The translations under genes and the position numbers were made by a program. Positions 1 through 8,174 of a DNA stretch of 64,000 nucleotides are shown one piece after another (positions within the stretch are counted from its first letter, which is position 1; every line of letters begins with the position of its first letter). The notes under the pieces are model-generated. The model did not search any database and had not been told where the DNA came from. It worked only from the letters and a program-made list of their open reading frames with translations. Location of the stretch: assembly GCF_014395975.1 (NCBI RefSeq), contig NZ_CP060714.1, positions 186,001-250,000 of the forward strand, given 5' to 3'. The stretch comes from Diaphorobacter ruginosibacter (GTDB lineage: Bacteria; Pseudomonadota; Gammaproteobacteria; Burkholderiales; Burkholderiaceae_C).

Positions 1-60
1 CCCGTGGCCCCGGCCTGAGGGCCACGGGCACCCCTTCGCGCCCGGGTCGCCAACACGCTC

Positions 61-1239
61 TCAGGCGAGTGCTTCGGCAGGTCCGAAGAATTCGTAGTGC
101 ACCTGCTCCTGCGGCACGCCCAGCTGCGCGAGCGATTGCTTCACCGAGCGCATGAAACCGCGCGGGCCGAGGAAGTACACGTCGGCGTCGCGTGATGCGG
201 GCAGCCATTCGCCGAGCTGCTCGGCGGTCAGCAGGCCCTCGGCATCCACGGCGTCGGCCGGCGTGGCGCGGTCATAGCAATAGCGGCGCGTGAGCTGCGG
301 ATGTTGCCGGGCCAGCGTGTCGATCTGCTCGCGGAACGCATGCACGCCGCGTTCGCGGGCGCAATGGATGAACGTGACCTCGCGCTCGCCCTGCAGTGCC
401 GCCTGCAGCATCGGCAGCGTGGGGGTGATGCCCACGCCGCCGCTGATCAGCACCAGTGGCCTGTCGCCCTGCCGGAGCGTGAAGTTGCCGGCGGGCGGGA
501 ACACCTGCAGCGTGTCGCCTTCGTGCACCGCATCGTGCAGATGGTTGGAGGCCTTGCCCCCGGGCTCGCGCTTGACGCTGATGCGCAGGCTCCGGCCGTT
601 GCTTGGTGCGGAGATCGAGTAGTTGCGGCGTTGCTCCTCGCCGTCGATGATGAGGCGCAGGCCCAGGTACTGGCCCGGCTCATGCGCCATCACCGCGCCG
701 CCGTCCGCGGGCACGAGGTGGAACGAGGTGATCTCGCTGCTTTCCTCGACCTTCATCTGCACGATGAATGCGCGTTCGCCGCGCCAGCCGCCGGGAACGC
801 CGGCGTTGCGGTCGTAGGCCTGGGCTTCGGCACCGATCAGGATGTCGGCCAGCTGCTGGTAGGCGGCGCCCCAGGCGGCAATCACTTCATCGGTGGCGAT
901 CTCCGCCCCCAGCACCTCGCGGATCGCGCGCAGCAGGCAGGCCCCGACGATGGGATAGTGCCCGGGCTGCACCTGCAGAGCCACGTGCTTGTTGATGATC
1001 TGTGCAGGGAGGTCGCCCAGTGCCTCGAGGCGGTCGATGTGCTTGGCGTACATGAGCACGCTGTGCGCGAGCGCCCGGGGCTGGGCACCGGTCTGCTGGT
1101 GGGCCGAGTTGAACAGCGGCCGCACTTCGGGGTGCTCGCTCAGCATGATCCGGTAGAAGTGGGTGGTCAGGGCCTCGCCTCCGGTTTCGAGCAGCGGGAC
1201 GGTGGAACGGACGATGGCTTTCTGGGATTCGGTCAACAT
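61..1239 (-). CDS. hmp: Flavohaemoglobin, nitric oxide dioxygenase
   Basis: Oxidises NO to nitrate with O2 and NAD(P)H in the cytoplasm. From the start chosen here the protein is about 392 residues, the usual Hmp length. The globin domain (about 1-140) keeps the E. coli landmark residues at identical numbers: Tyr29, proximal haem His85 (in NKH) and Tyr95. An FAD-binding domain follows (RRNYSIS) and then an NAD-binding domain (ISGGVGITPTLPML). An in-frame ATG lies further upstream at 1326, but it is upstream of the sigma-54 promoter at 1289-1303 and so cannot be on that transcript. The ATG at 1239 has AAGGAG 10 nt before it. The gene is divergent from norR, the classical NO-responsive pairing. 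Confidence 0.95.
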   Translation of the reverse strand: MLTESQKAIVRSTVPLLETGGEALTTHFYRIMLSEHPEVRPLFNSAHQQTGAQPRALAHSVLMYAKHIDRLEALGDLPAQIINKHVALQVQPGHYPIVGACLLRAIREVLGAEIATDEVIAAWGAAYQQLADILIGAEAQAYDRNAGVPGGWRGERAFIVQMKVEESSEITSFHLVPADGGAVMAHEPGQYLGLRLIIDGEEQRRNYSISAPSNGRSLRISVKREPGGKASNHLHDAVHEGDTLQVFPPAGNFTLRQGDRPLVLISGGVGITPTLPMLQAALQGEREVTFIHCARERGVHAFREQIDTLARQHPQLTRRYCYDRATPADAVDAEGLLTAEQLGEWLPASRDADVYFLGPRGFMRSVKQSLAQLGVPQEQVHYEFFGPAEALA

Positions 1240-1288
1240 CTGAAATGGACTCCTTGGGTACGCATGAAAAGTGGCTGCCCCCCTCAAC

Positions 1289-1303
1289 GCAAGCCCTGTG
1301 CCA
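1289..1303 (-). promoter_or_regulatory. Sigma-54 (-24/-12) promoter of hmp
   Basis: Read on the minus strand the sequence is TGGCAC-AGGGC-TTGC, an exact match to the RpoN consensus TGGCAC-N5-TTGC. It lies about 50 bp upstream of the hmp start at 1239 and next to norR, which encodes a sigma-54-dependent activator. It also decides the hmp start codon. Confidence 0.85.
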
Positions 1304-1344
1304 TTGCCAATGCCATTGAGCGACAAGGGTTTGCAAGAATGTGG

Positions 1345-1401
1345 GTCAATATGACATCGATCAATTAGCGTCTTTATGACTGCTTATGGAGTCAAATTGA
1401 C
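1345..1401. promoter_or_regulatory. Three NorR enhancer sites
   Basis: Three copies of the NorR core GTCA-N3-TGAC are visible: GTCAATATGAC at 1345-1355 (perfect), GTCTTTATGAC at 1370-1380 (one mismatch) and GTCAAATTGAC at 1391-1401 (perfect). E. coli norVW also uses three sites to assemble the NorR hexamer. The last two sites overlap the 5' end of norR, which suggests NorR represses its own gene (inference). Confidence 0.8.
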
Positions 1402-3037
1402 AATTTCCGCCACCCTCCATGCACTGATTCCCCTGGTCGCCGATCTGGCAGAGGAGCTTCCCGAGCGAGAGCGCCTGCGCCGACTGCTCGCGGCGCTACG
1501 GACCGTGCTCCCGGCCGATGCGGCCGCGCTGCTCCGGCTGGAGGACGGGGAATGGCTGCGACCGCTGGCGATCGACGGACTGGTCCCCGATGCGCTTGGC
1601 CGGCGTTTTCGCATTGCGGAGCATCCACGGCTCGCGCAGTTGATGGCGGCGGGCCAGGCCATGCGTTTTGCCCCCGACAGCACGCTGCCCGATCCCTACG
1701 ATGGTCTCGTGCAGGCGCCTCAAGGAGCGCTGCACGTGCACGACTGCATGGGCTGCGTGCTGCAGGTGGGAGGGGCCACCTGGGGGCTGCTCACGCTCGA
1801 TTCGCTGACGCAGGGGCGTCTGTCCGGTCCGCATGCGCTCGCCGTGCTCCAGGCCTTCAGCAATCTCGCCGCGGCCACCGTGACCACCGCGGAGCGCGTG
1901 AGCGGGCTGGCGCGCTCCGCGGCCCGTGCGGATGGAGGCGGGAGCGCGGCCCGCGAGGCCGAGTCGGCGCCGCGCAGCATGGTGGGGCAAAGCCCGGTCA
2001 TGCAGAAACTCAAGGCCGACATCGCGCTGGTGGCGCAAAGCGACCTCACCGTGCTGATCACGGGGGACACCGGTGTGGGCAAGGAGCTGGTGGCGCAGGC
2101 CGTGCATGCGCGCTCGGCGCGTGCGGGCAGGCCGCTCGTGAGCCTCAATTGCGCCGCACTGCCGGACAACCTGGTTGAGAGCGAGCTCTTCGGCCACGTG
2201 CGCGGCGCGTTCACCGGAGCGCTCTCCGAGCGGCGCGGCAAGTTCGAGCAGGCGCATCTGGGGACGCTGTTCCTCGATGAAGTCGGCGAGCTGTCGCTGG
2301 CCGTACAGGCCAAGCTGCTGCGGGTGCTGCAAAGCGGCGAACTGCAGCGTCTGGGCTCGGACCGTGGGCACCACGTCGACGTGCGGGTGATCGCTGCGAC
2401 GAATCGCGATCTCGTGGCGGAGGTCGAGGCCGGACGCATGCGCGCCGATTTCTACCACCGCCTGAGCGTCTATCCGCTGCATGTGCCGGCGCTTCGCGAG
2501 CGTGACAGCGATGTGCTGCAGATCGCGGGCTTCTTCCTGGAGGAGAACCGTTCGAGGCTTGCTCTGGGCGGCCTGCGGCTGGATGCGGATGCGCAGGCCG
2601 CGCTGCTGCAGCATGCCTGGCCGGGCAACGTACGCGAGCTGGAGCACCGGATCAGCCGCGCGGTGCTCAAGGCATTGAGCCGTGCGCCGGCCGGTGCAGC
2701 GCGAAGCGGTGTGTCCCCTCATCGCCCGCGCATGCTGACGCTGCGCGTTCAGGACTTGTGGGATGACGAACAGCCGGGTGCTGCGGCCATTTCGGGCGCG
2801 CAAGCCGCAATCCAAAGCGACGTTCCGGGGCGCGTGCCTGCATCGCCGATGGCGGTCGATGTGCCAGCGCTCGGCCTGCGCGCAGCCGTGGAGCAGTACG
2901 AGCGCCAACTGATCGAACAAAGCCTTGCACGCAACGGCGCGAGCTGGGCGGCATCCGCGCGCGAGCTGCAACTTGATCGCGCGAACCTGCAGCGACTCGC
3001 GCGTCGCCTGGGGGTCCAGGCCCCACGGAAGCCATGA
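1376..3037 (+). CDS. norR: NO-responsive sigma-54-dependent activator NorR
   Basis: An enhancer-binding protein that senses NO through a mononuclear iron in its GAF domain and activates RpoN promoters. Domains: an N-terminal GAF (about 25-170) with the conserved DPYDGL and HDC segments that supply iron ligands; an AAA+ domain (about 205-430) with Walker A GDTGVGKE near residue 230 and the sigma-54 contact loop GAFTGA near 276; a Fis-type helix-turn-helix at the C-terminus. The ATG at 1376 has no obvious ribosome site. An in-frame TTG at 1397 is preceded by GGAG at 5 nt and is a credible alternative start that leaves the upstream NorR sites mostly non-coding. Confidence 0.93.
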   Translation: MTAYGVKLTISATLHALIPLVADLAEELPERERLRRLLAALRTVLPADAAALLRLEDGEWLRPLAIDGLVPDALGRRFRIAEHPRLAQLMAAGQAMRFAPDSTLPDPYDGLVQAPQGALHVHDCMGCVLQVGGATWGLLTLDSLTQGRLSGPHALAVLQAFSNLAAATVTTAERVSGLARSAARADGGGSAAREAESAPRSMVGQSPVMQKLKADIALVAQSDLTVLITGDTGVGKELVAQAVHARSARAGRPLVSLNCAALPDNLVESELFGHVRGAFTGALSERRGKFEQAHLGTLFLDEVGELSLAVQAKLLRVLQSGELQRLGSDRGHHVDVRVIAATNRDLVAEVEAGRMRADFYHRLSVYPLHVPALRERDSDVLQIAGFFLEENRSRLALGGLRLDADAQAALLQHAWPGNVRELEHRISRAVLKALSRAPAGAARSGVSPHRPRMLTLRVQDLWDDEQPGAAAISGAQAAIQSDVPGRVPASPMAVDVPALGLRAAVEQYERQLIEQSLARNGASWAASARELQLDRANLQRLARRLGVQAPRKP

Positions 3038-3090
3038 AATGACGCCCTATGCAGGGGGCGTTCTTCATCGTGTGTCAGTCGTCTGCCCAT

Positions 3091-3120
3091 AAAAAACCGC
3101 GCCGATCGGGCGCGGTTTCT
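3091..3120 (-). terminator. Rho-independent terminator after lipA
   Basis: A 10-bp stem, AAACCGCGCC (3094-3103) with GGCGCGGTTT (3109-3118) and a 5-nt loop, flanked by an A-run that is a U-run on the minus strand. It lies between the convergent ends of norR and lipA and may serve both. Confidence 0.8.
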
Positions 3121-3143
3121 GTGAAGGGCAGGCTGGAGACGGG

Positions 3144-4124
3144 TCAGACGCCCGCAGCGTGCGCCTGCTGGTCGGCGTGGTAGCTCGAACGCACCATCGC
3201 GCCCACCGCGGCGTGGGTGAAGCCCATCTTGTAGGCCTCTTCCTCGAACATCTTGAAGGTGTCGGGGTGCACGTAGCGACGCACGGGCAGATGGCTGTTG
3301 GACGGGGCGAGGTACTGGCCGATGGTGAGCATGTCGATGTTGTGCTCGCGCATGTCGCGCATCACCTGCAGGATCTCCTCGTCCGTCTCGCCCAGGCCCA
3401 CCATGATGCCGCTCTTGGTTGGCACGCTGGGGTGCAGTGCCTTGAACTTCTTGAGCAGGTTCAGCGAGAACTGGTAGTCCGAACCGGGGCGCGCTTCCTT
3501 GTACAGGCGCGGTGCGGTTTCGAGGTTGTGGTTCATCACGTCGGGTGGCGCGGCCTTGAGGATTTCGAGGGCGCGGTCGTCGCGGCCACGGAAATCCGGG
3601 ACGAGGATCTCGATCTGCGTCTGCGGCGAGAGCTCGCGGATGTTCCGGATGCACTCCACGAAGTGGCCCGAGCCGCCGTCGCGCAGGTCGTCGCGGTCCA
3701 CGCTGGTGATCACCACGTACTTCAGGCGCAGCTGCGCGATGGTCTTGGCCAGGTTCAGCGGCTCGTTGACGTCGAGCGGGTCGGGGCGGCCGTGGCCCAC
3801 GTCGCAGAATGGGCAGCGGCGCGTGCACTTGTCGCCCATGATCATGAACGTGGCCGTGCCCTTGCCGAAGCATTCGCCGATGTTGGGGCAGGAGGCTTCC
3901 TCGCACACCGTGTGCAGCTTGTTCTCGCGCAGGATGTCCTTGATTTCGTAGAAGCGCGTGGTGGGGCTGCCTGCCTTCACGCGGATCCACTCGGGCTTCT
4001 TCAGGACTTCGCCCTGCTCGACCTTGATGGGGATGCGCGAGAGCTTGGCCGCGGCCTTCTGCTTGGCCAGCGGGTTGTAGGCTTCTGCCGATTGCGCTTC
4101 GCGCACGACTTCAGGAGTGCTCAT
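3144..4124 (-). CDS. lipA: Lipoyl synthase
   Basis: A radical-SAM enzyme that inserts two sulfurs into protein-bound octanoyl groups. The auxiliary [4Fe-4S] cluster motif CX4CX5C is Cys74, Cys79, Cys85. The radical-SAM motif CX3CX2C is Cys100, Cys104, Cys107. The C-terminal RSSYHAD carries the serine that ligates the auxiliary cluster. At 326 residues it has full family length. It is the last gene of the minus-strand set ybeD-lipB-lipA, with 17 bp to lipB, so the whole lipoylation route is co-expressed. Confidence 0.97.
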   Translation of the reverse strand: MSTPEVVREAQSAEAYNPLAKQKAAAKLSRIPIKVEQGEVLKKPEWIRVKAGSPTTRFYEIKDILRENKLHTVCEEASCPNIGECFGKGTATFMIMGDKCTRRCPFCDVGHGRPDPLDVNEPLNLAKTIAQLRLKYVVITSVDRDDLRDGGSGHFVECIRNIRELSPQTQIEILVPDFRGRDDRALEILKAAPPDVMNHNLETAPRLYKEARPGSDYQFSLNLLKKFKALHPSVPTKSGIMVGLGETDEEILQVMRDMREHNIDMLTIGQYLAPSNSHLPVRRYVHPDTFKMFEEEAYKMGFTHAAVGAMVRSSYHADQQAHAAGV

Positions 4125-4141
4125 ATCTGCTCGACTTTGTG

Positions 4142-4834
4142 TCAGGGTGCAAGGCGGCGTTGCAGTTGCCCGGCAAGAACTTCCGCCGCCTCGTCACTGG
4201 TGATGTTGACGCCCATTGTAGAAAGATCGACCGTTCTCAGCCCGGCATAGCCGCACGGGTTGATTCGGGAATAGGGCTCCAGATCCATGTTCACATTGAG
4301 CGCCACGCCATGGTAGGTGCAGTGCCGCGAGACCTTGATGCCCAGGGCGGCGATTTTCCCAAGTCCCGTGAAGTCCTGCGCATCGTCCTTGGCAAGACCC
4401 TTTTGCGGGCGTTGGGCGAGCAGGGCATGGCTGTGCGGATCATCGAGGCGCACGTACACGCCGGGCGCATGGGCGACGCGATGGCCGACCACGCCGAAAT
4501 GCGCCAGCGTGCGGATGGCGGCCTCCTCGAGGCGGTAGACATACTCCTTCACGAAGTAGCCCGCGCGGCGCAGGTCGATGAGCGGATAGGCCACCACCTG
4601 GCCTGGTCCGTGGTAGGTCACCTGCCCGCCGCGGTTGGTCTGCACGATGGGGATCGGTCCCGGTGCAAGCAGGTGCTCGGCATCGCCCGCGATGCCCTGT
4701 GTGAACACGGCATCGTGCTCGCACAGCCAGAGCTCATCGGCGGTTTCGGGAGTGCGTGCCTCAGTGAAGCGCTGCATGGAAAGGGCGGTGTCGACGTAGT
4801 CGACCCGCCCGAGTTGGCGAACCTGCATGGTCAC
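4142..4834 (-). CDS. lipB: Octanoyl-[acyl carrier protein]:protein octanoyltransferase
   Basis: Transfers octanoate from ACP to lipoyl domains, supplying the substrate of LipA. The RGGQVTYHGPGQ signature is at residues 68-79. The catalytic dyad is Lys160 (in GLGKIAALGIK) and Cys194 (in NPCGYAG), the same 34-residue spacing as Lys135/Cys169 in E. coli LipB. A second ATG two codons downstream (4828) is equally possible as start. It follows the ybeD-like gene by 8 bp. Confidence 0.96.
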   Translation of the reverse strand: MTMQVRQLGRVDYVDTALSMQRFTEARTPETADELWLCEHDAVFTQGIAGDAEHLLAPGPIPIVQTNRGGQVTYHGPGQVVAYPLIDLRRAGYFVKEYVYRLEEAAIRTLAHFGVVGHRVAHAPGVYVRLDDPHSHALLAQRPQKGLAKDDAQDFTGLGKIAALGIKVSRHCTYHGVALNVNMDLEPYSRINPCGYAGLRTVDLSTMGVNITSDEAAEVLAGQLQRRLAP

Positions 4835-4842
4835 GCCAGGCC

Positions 4843-5139
4843 TTACAGCACGACCTTGACCATGGGGTGGGATGTGAGCGCGCGGTAGAGGTCGTCCAGC
4901 TGCTCGCGGCTGGTGGCCAGCACGGTGATCGTCACGCCAAGGTACTTGCCGCCCGAGCTCTTGCGCAATTCGATCGTGGCTGCATCGAACGTGGGATCGA
5001 AGCGCTCCGCCACCTGGGTGACCGCATGCACGAAGCCCTCCACGTCGTCGCCCATGACCTTGATGGGGAACTTCGACGGGTATTCGATCAGGGATTCCTT
5101 GCGTGGATCAGGGGTTTGCGTGGTGGTCTCTGTGGTCAT
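4843..5139 (-). CDS. DUF493 (YbeD-type) protein
   Basis: A 98-residue protein of the DUF493/YbeD family, a small ACT-like fold of uncertain role found next to lipB in many proteobacteria. The family pattern is clear: IEYPSKFPIKVMG near residue 20, GKYLGVTITV in the middle and the terminal LxxHPMVKVVL. It is first in the ybeD-lipB-lipA set. E. coli has the same gene order, which suggests a regulatory or accessory role in lipoate synthesis, but no activity is readable from sequence. Confidence 0.9.
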   Translation of the reverse strand: MTTETTTQTPDPRKESLIEYPSKFPIKVMGDDVEGFVHAVTQVAERFDPTFDAATIELRKSSGGKYLGVTITVLATSREQLDDLYRALTSHPMVKVVL

Positions 5140-5344
5140 GGTGGTGTACTCGCTGCTGTTGAATGGAGTGTCACCATCATGTAAGGGCTCTGTGCAGAAT
5201 CACAAGTGCCACGCCGGGCGCCCTGTAAAGACAGGATTGCGGCGGTTTGGCAAGCACCGTGTTGACTGGTGAGACCGGTCGTTGGTTCGCGGCGACAGTG
5301 CATGCGGCAGCCTCCCGAGAATGTAAGAAACAAGGCGGACCCTA

Positions 5345-5372
5345 TCGACCCGTCCGGGTTTCTATTTATAAT
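5345..5372 (+). promoter_or_regulatory. Candidate sigma-70 promoter of the atp operon
   Basis: A perfect -10 hexamer TATAAT at 5367-5372 lies 16 bp after TCGACC (4 of 6 matches to TTGACA) at 5345-5350, about 45 bp before atpI. The rest of the 277-bp gap between ybeD and atpI (5140-5416) shows no convincing gene. Confidence 0.5.
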
Positions 5373-5416
5373 CAAGAGCTTTGTAAAGTTTTGGTCTGTT
5401 ACAGGGACGTCGCCAT

Positions 5417-5884
5417 ATGAAGAAAAACATGACGCCCGAGACTGAAACTGAGGTTGAAGATTCCGATTTCAAGCCCCTGACCGCGCAAGAAGCGCTGGAG
5501 TGGCGCAAGAGGCACGGGACGTTCTCCATCTGGAGGATCGTCGTGGCTCAGGTGCTGGTGGGTTTGGTTGCCGTGCTGGTGGCATGGCTGGTGTCCTCGA
5601 AGGCGCAGGTCGCGTATTCGGTGGCATACGGAGCGTTGTCCGTGGTGATCCCCTCCCTGGTCTTTGCCAGAGGTGTGGCGCGCGGACGGGGTTCCGTGGG
5701 CGGCGCCATGGTCGGTCTCTTCGGTTGGGAACTGGTCAAGATTTTGTTGACGGTGGCCATGCTGGCGGCTGCACCCCGGATCGTGCCGGAAGTGAGCTGG
5801 CTGGCTTTGCTGGCAGGCATGGTTGTCACTATGAAGGCGTACTGGGTCGCATTGTTGTTGCGCCCCCGTACACGAACTGATTGA
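5417..5884 (+). CDS. atpI: ATP synthase subunit I
   Basis: A small membrane protein at the head of the atp operon, thought to help assemble the c-ring and possibly to handle Mg2+. It is 155 residues with a charged N-terminal tail and four hydrophobic segments (about 42-62, 69-87, 98-118, 124-146). Spacing to atpB is 23 bp. The position in front of atpB is diagnostic because sequence conservation in this family is low. Confidence 0.85.
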   Translation: MKKNMTPETETEVEDSDFKPLTAQEALEWRKRHGTFSIWRIVVAQVLVGLVAVLVAWLVSSKAQVAYSVAYGALSVVIPSLVFARGVARGRGSVGGAMVGLFGWELVKILLTVAMLAAAPRIVPEVSWLALLAGMVVTMKAYWVALLLRPRTRTD

Positions 5885-5907
5885 TTAATTGAGAGAAGAG
5901 TTGTCCG

Positions 5908-6771
5908 ATGGCCGCAGACGCAAATGCACCAACAGCAAGTGAATACATCGTTCACCACTTGCAGCATCTCCAAAACATCAAGCAGAAGTCCATCATCGAC
6001 TTCTCGGTGGTGAATCTGGATTCCGTTGCAGTCAGTGTGATTCTGGGTGTCGTGTTTTTGTTCCTCTTCTGGCTTGCAGCCCGCAAGGCGACGTCGGGCG
6101 TGCCCGGTCGCTTCCAGGCCGCAGTGGAAATGATGGTCGAGATGGTCGACAACCAGGCCAAGGCCAACATCCACAACGCACAGTCGCGCAAGTTCATTGC
6201 TCCTCTGGCGCTCACCGTGTTCGTCTGGATCTTCCTGATGAACGCGATGGACCTGCTGCCGGTCGACCTGCTGCCTGTGCTGTGGCAAGGAGCCACCGGC
6301 GATCACCACGCCTACCTGCGCGTCGTGCCGACGGCCGACCTCTCCACCACGCTGGGCCTGTCCTCGGCCGTGCTGATCCTGTGCTTCATCTACAGCATCA
6401 AGATCAAGGGCATGGGCGGCTGGGCGCACGAACTGGTGACTGCTCCGTTCGGCACCAGCAAGAATCCTGTCTTCGCCGTGATCCTCGGCGTGGTCAATCT
6501 GCTCATGCAGATCATTGAATACGTTGCCAAGACCGTGTCGCATGGCATGCGACTGTTCGGCAACATGTACGCTGGTGAGTTGGTGTTCATGCTGATTGCC
6601 CTGATGGGTGGCGCAGCCGCTATGTCGCTCTCTGGTGTGTTGCTCCCCGTGGGGCACATCATTGCAGGCTCTATCTGGGCGATCTTCCACATTCTGATCA
6701 TCACCCTGCAGGCCTTCATTTTCATGATGCTGACGCTGATTTACCTCGGCCAGGCTCATGAAGCTCACTGA
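5908..6771 (+). CDS. atpB: F-type ATP synthase subunit a
   Basis: The stator half-channel subunit of Fo that passes protons to the c-ring. It is 287 residues and strongly hydrophobic. The essential arginine sits in HGMRLFGNMYAGEL, and the terminal helix QAFIFMMLTLIYLGQAHE is typical. The N-terminal extension with several His residues is common in betaproteobacteria. It is followed by a pyrimidine-rich 54-bp gap before atpE. Confidence 0.97.
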   Translation: MAADANAPTASEYIVHHLQHLQNIKQKSIIDFSVVNLDSVAVSVILGVVFLFLFWLAARKATSGVPGRFQAAVEMMVEMVDNQAKANIHNAQSRKFIAPLALTVFVWIFLMNAMDLLPVDLLPVLWQGATGDHHAYLRVVPTADLSTTLGLSSAVLILCFIYSIKIKGMGGWAHELVTAPFGTSKNPVFAVILGVVNLLMQIIEYVAKTVSHGMRLFGNMYAGELVFMLIALMGGAAAMSLSGVLLPVGHIIAGSIWAIFHILIITLQAFIFMMLTLIYLGQAHEAH

Positions 6772-6825
6772 TCCTTTCCTTTCCTTTCTTTCTTAACTTT
6801 TCTTTCTTTCCCCCTAGGAGTCATC

Positions 6826-7074
6826 ATGGAAAACATTCTCGGTCTCGTCGCTCTGGCTTGTGGTCTGATCGTGGGTCTCGGCGCTATCGGCGCTTCGATC
6901 GGTATTGCACTGATGGGTGGCAAGTTCCTGGAATCGTCGGCACGCCAGCCTGAACTGATCAACGAACTGCAAACCAAGATGTTCATCTTGGCCGGTCTGA
7001 TCGACGCTGCGTTCCTGATCGGTGTTGCTATCGCCCTGCTGTTCGCTTTCGCCAACCCCTTCGTTCTGGCCTAA
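6826..7074 (+). CDS. atpE: F-type ATP synthase subunit c
   Basis: An 82-residue hairpin that forms the rotor ring. Two transmembrane helices flank the polar loop Arg40-Gln41-Pro42. The ion-binding carboxylate is Asp60 in GLIDAAFLIG, and the residues around it fit a proton-type ring rather than the Na+-type signature. A clear ribosome site (CCTAGGAGTCATC) precedes the ATG, as expected for the most highly translated gene of the operon. Confidence 0.97.
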   Translation: MENILGLVALACGLIVGLGAIGASIGIALMGGKFLESSARQPELINELQTKMFILAGLIDAAFLIGVAIALLFAFANPFVLA

Positions 7075-7109
7075 GCTCCGATCAACGCCCTAGATAGAAA
7101 GGTGTTGCC

Positions 7110-7580
7110 GTGAGTATCAATGCGACCCTGTTCGTTCAGGCCATTGTTTTCCTGATCCTGGCGCTGTTCACGATGAAGTTCGTGTGGCCCCCGATCGCGA
7201 AGGCACTGGATGAGCGAGCCCAGAAAATCGCTGATGGTCTCGCTGCTGCTGACCGTGCCAAGACCGAACTCGCCGCTGCAGACCAGCGCGTGAAGCAGGA
7301 ATTGGCAGCCGCCAGCAACGAAACTGCCACGCGCCTGGCCGATGCCGAGCGCCGCGCGCAGGCCATCATTGAAGAGGCGAAAGCACGCGCTACAGAAGAA
7401 GGCAACAAGATTGTCGCTGCAGCCCAGGCCGAAGCCCAACAACAGTCGATTCAAGCCCGCGAGGCACTGCGTGAGCAGGTGGCGGCGCTGGCCGTCAAGG
7501 GGGCTGAGCAGATTCTCCGCAAGGAAGTCAATGCTGGAGTCCACGCGGACCTGTTGAACCGTCTGAAGACCGAGCTGTAA
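7110..7580 (+). CDS. atpF: F-type ATP synthase subunit b
   Basis: The peripheral stalk of Fo: one N-terminal membrane helix (about 5-25, FVQAIVFLILALFTMKFVWPP) followed by a long Ala/Glu-rich helix that dimerises. It is 156 residues, the usual length. The start is GTG with AAAGGTG 5 nt upstream. The gene sits between atpE and atpH, 10 bp from the latter. Confidence 0.96.
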   Translation: MSINATLFVQAIVFLILALFTMKFVWPPIAKALDERAQKIADGLAAADRAKTELAAADQRVKQELAAASNETATRLADAERRAQAIIEEAKARATEEGNKIVAAAQAEAQQQSIQAREALREQVAALAVKGAEQILRKEVNAGVHADLLNRLKTEL

Positions 7581-7590
7581 GGGAGCAACC

Positions 7591-8133
7591 ATGGCTGAAC
7601 TCGCCACCATTGCCCGCCCTTACGCTGAGGCGCTGTTCAAGGCCTGCAAGGATGTTGCAGGCGTTGATCTGGCCGCCACGGCTTCCTGGACGGACGAGTT
7701 GGCGGCGGTTGCCGCCGACCCCCAAGTCCGCTCGCTGGCCGACAACCCGAAGGTGACTCCCGAGCAACTGCTCGGTTTGTTCACTTCCGTCATCCGCACG
7801 CAGCTGCCGGCCATGGCCACGAATTTCCTCAAGACCGTGATCGACAACGGTCGCGTGGACGTGCTGCCGGAGATCGCCGCCCAGTTCCGCTCGCTGGTCA
7901 ATGCCAGCAAGGGTTCTGCGGACGCCACGGTCTATTCGGCCTTCCCGCTCGATGCAGCCGCGCTTGCCGATCTCCGTGCGACGCTCGAAAAGCGCTTTGG
8001 CCGCAAGCTGGAGCTCTCCACGAAGGTGGACGAGTCGCTGATCGGTGGCGTGCGTGTCGTTGTCGGCGACGAGGTGCTCGATACCTCCGTCAAGGCACGA
8101 CTGGAACAAATGAAAGCAGCCCTCACTGCGTGA
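7591..8133 (+). CDS. atpH: F-type ATP synthase subunit delta
   Basis: The 180-residue delta subunit that joins the peripheral stalk to the F1 head. The N-terminal ATIARPYAEALFKA and the C-terminal LSTKVDESLIGGVRVVVGDEVLDTS are family hallmarks. It is translated from ATG with AAGGGAGCAACC just upstream. Confidence 0.96.
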   Translation: MAELATIARPYAEALFKACKDVAGVDLAATASWTDELAAVAADPQVRSLADNPKVTPEQLLGLFTSVIRTQLPAMATNFLKTVIDNGRVDVLPEIAAQFRSLVNASKGSADATVYSAFPLDAAALADLRATLEKRFGRKLELSTKVDESLIGGVRVVVGDEVLDTSVKARLEQMKAALTA

Positions 8134-8174
8134 TGCGGCGAGGACCCGGCTAACCCAAATTGAAGGAAAGAGTC

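Noticed and set aside
5136..5375. Small minus-strand frame between ybeD and atpI
   Set aside because: It covers the likely atp promoter, has no ribosome site, and is full of rare residues for this organism.
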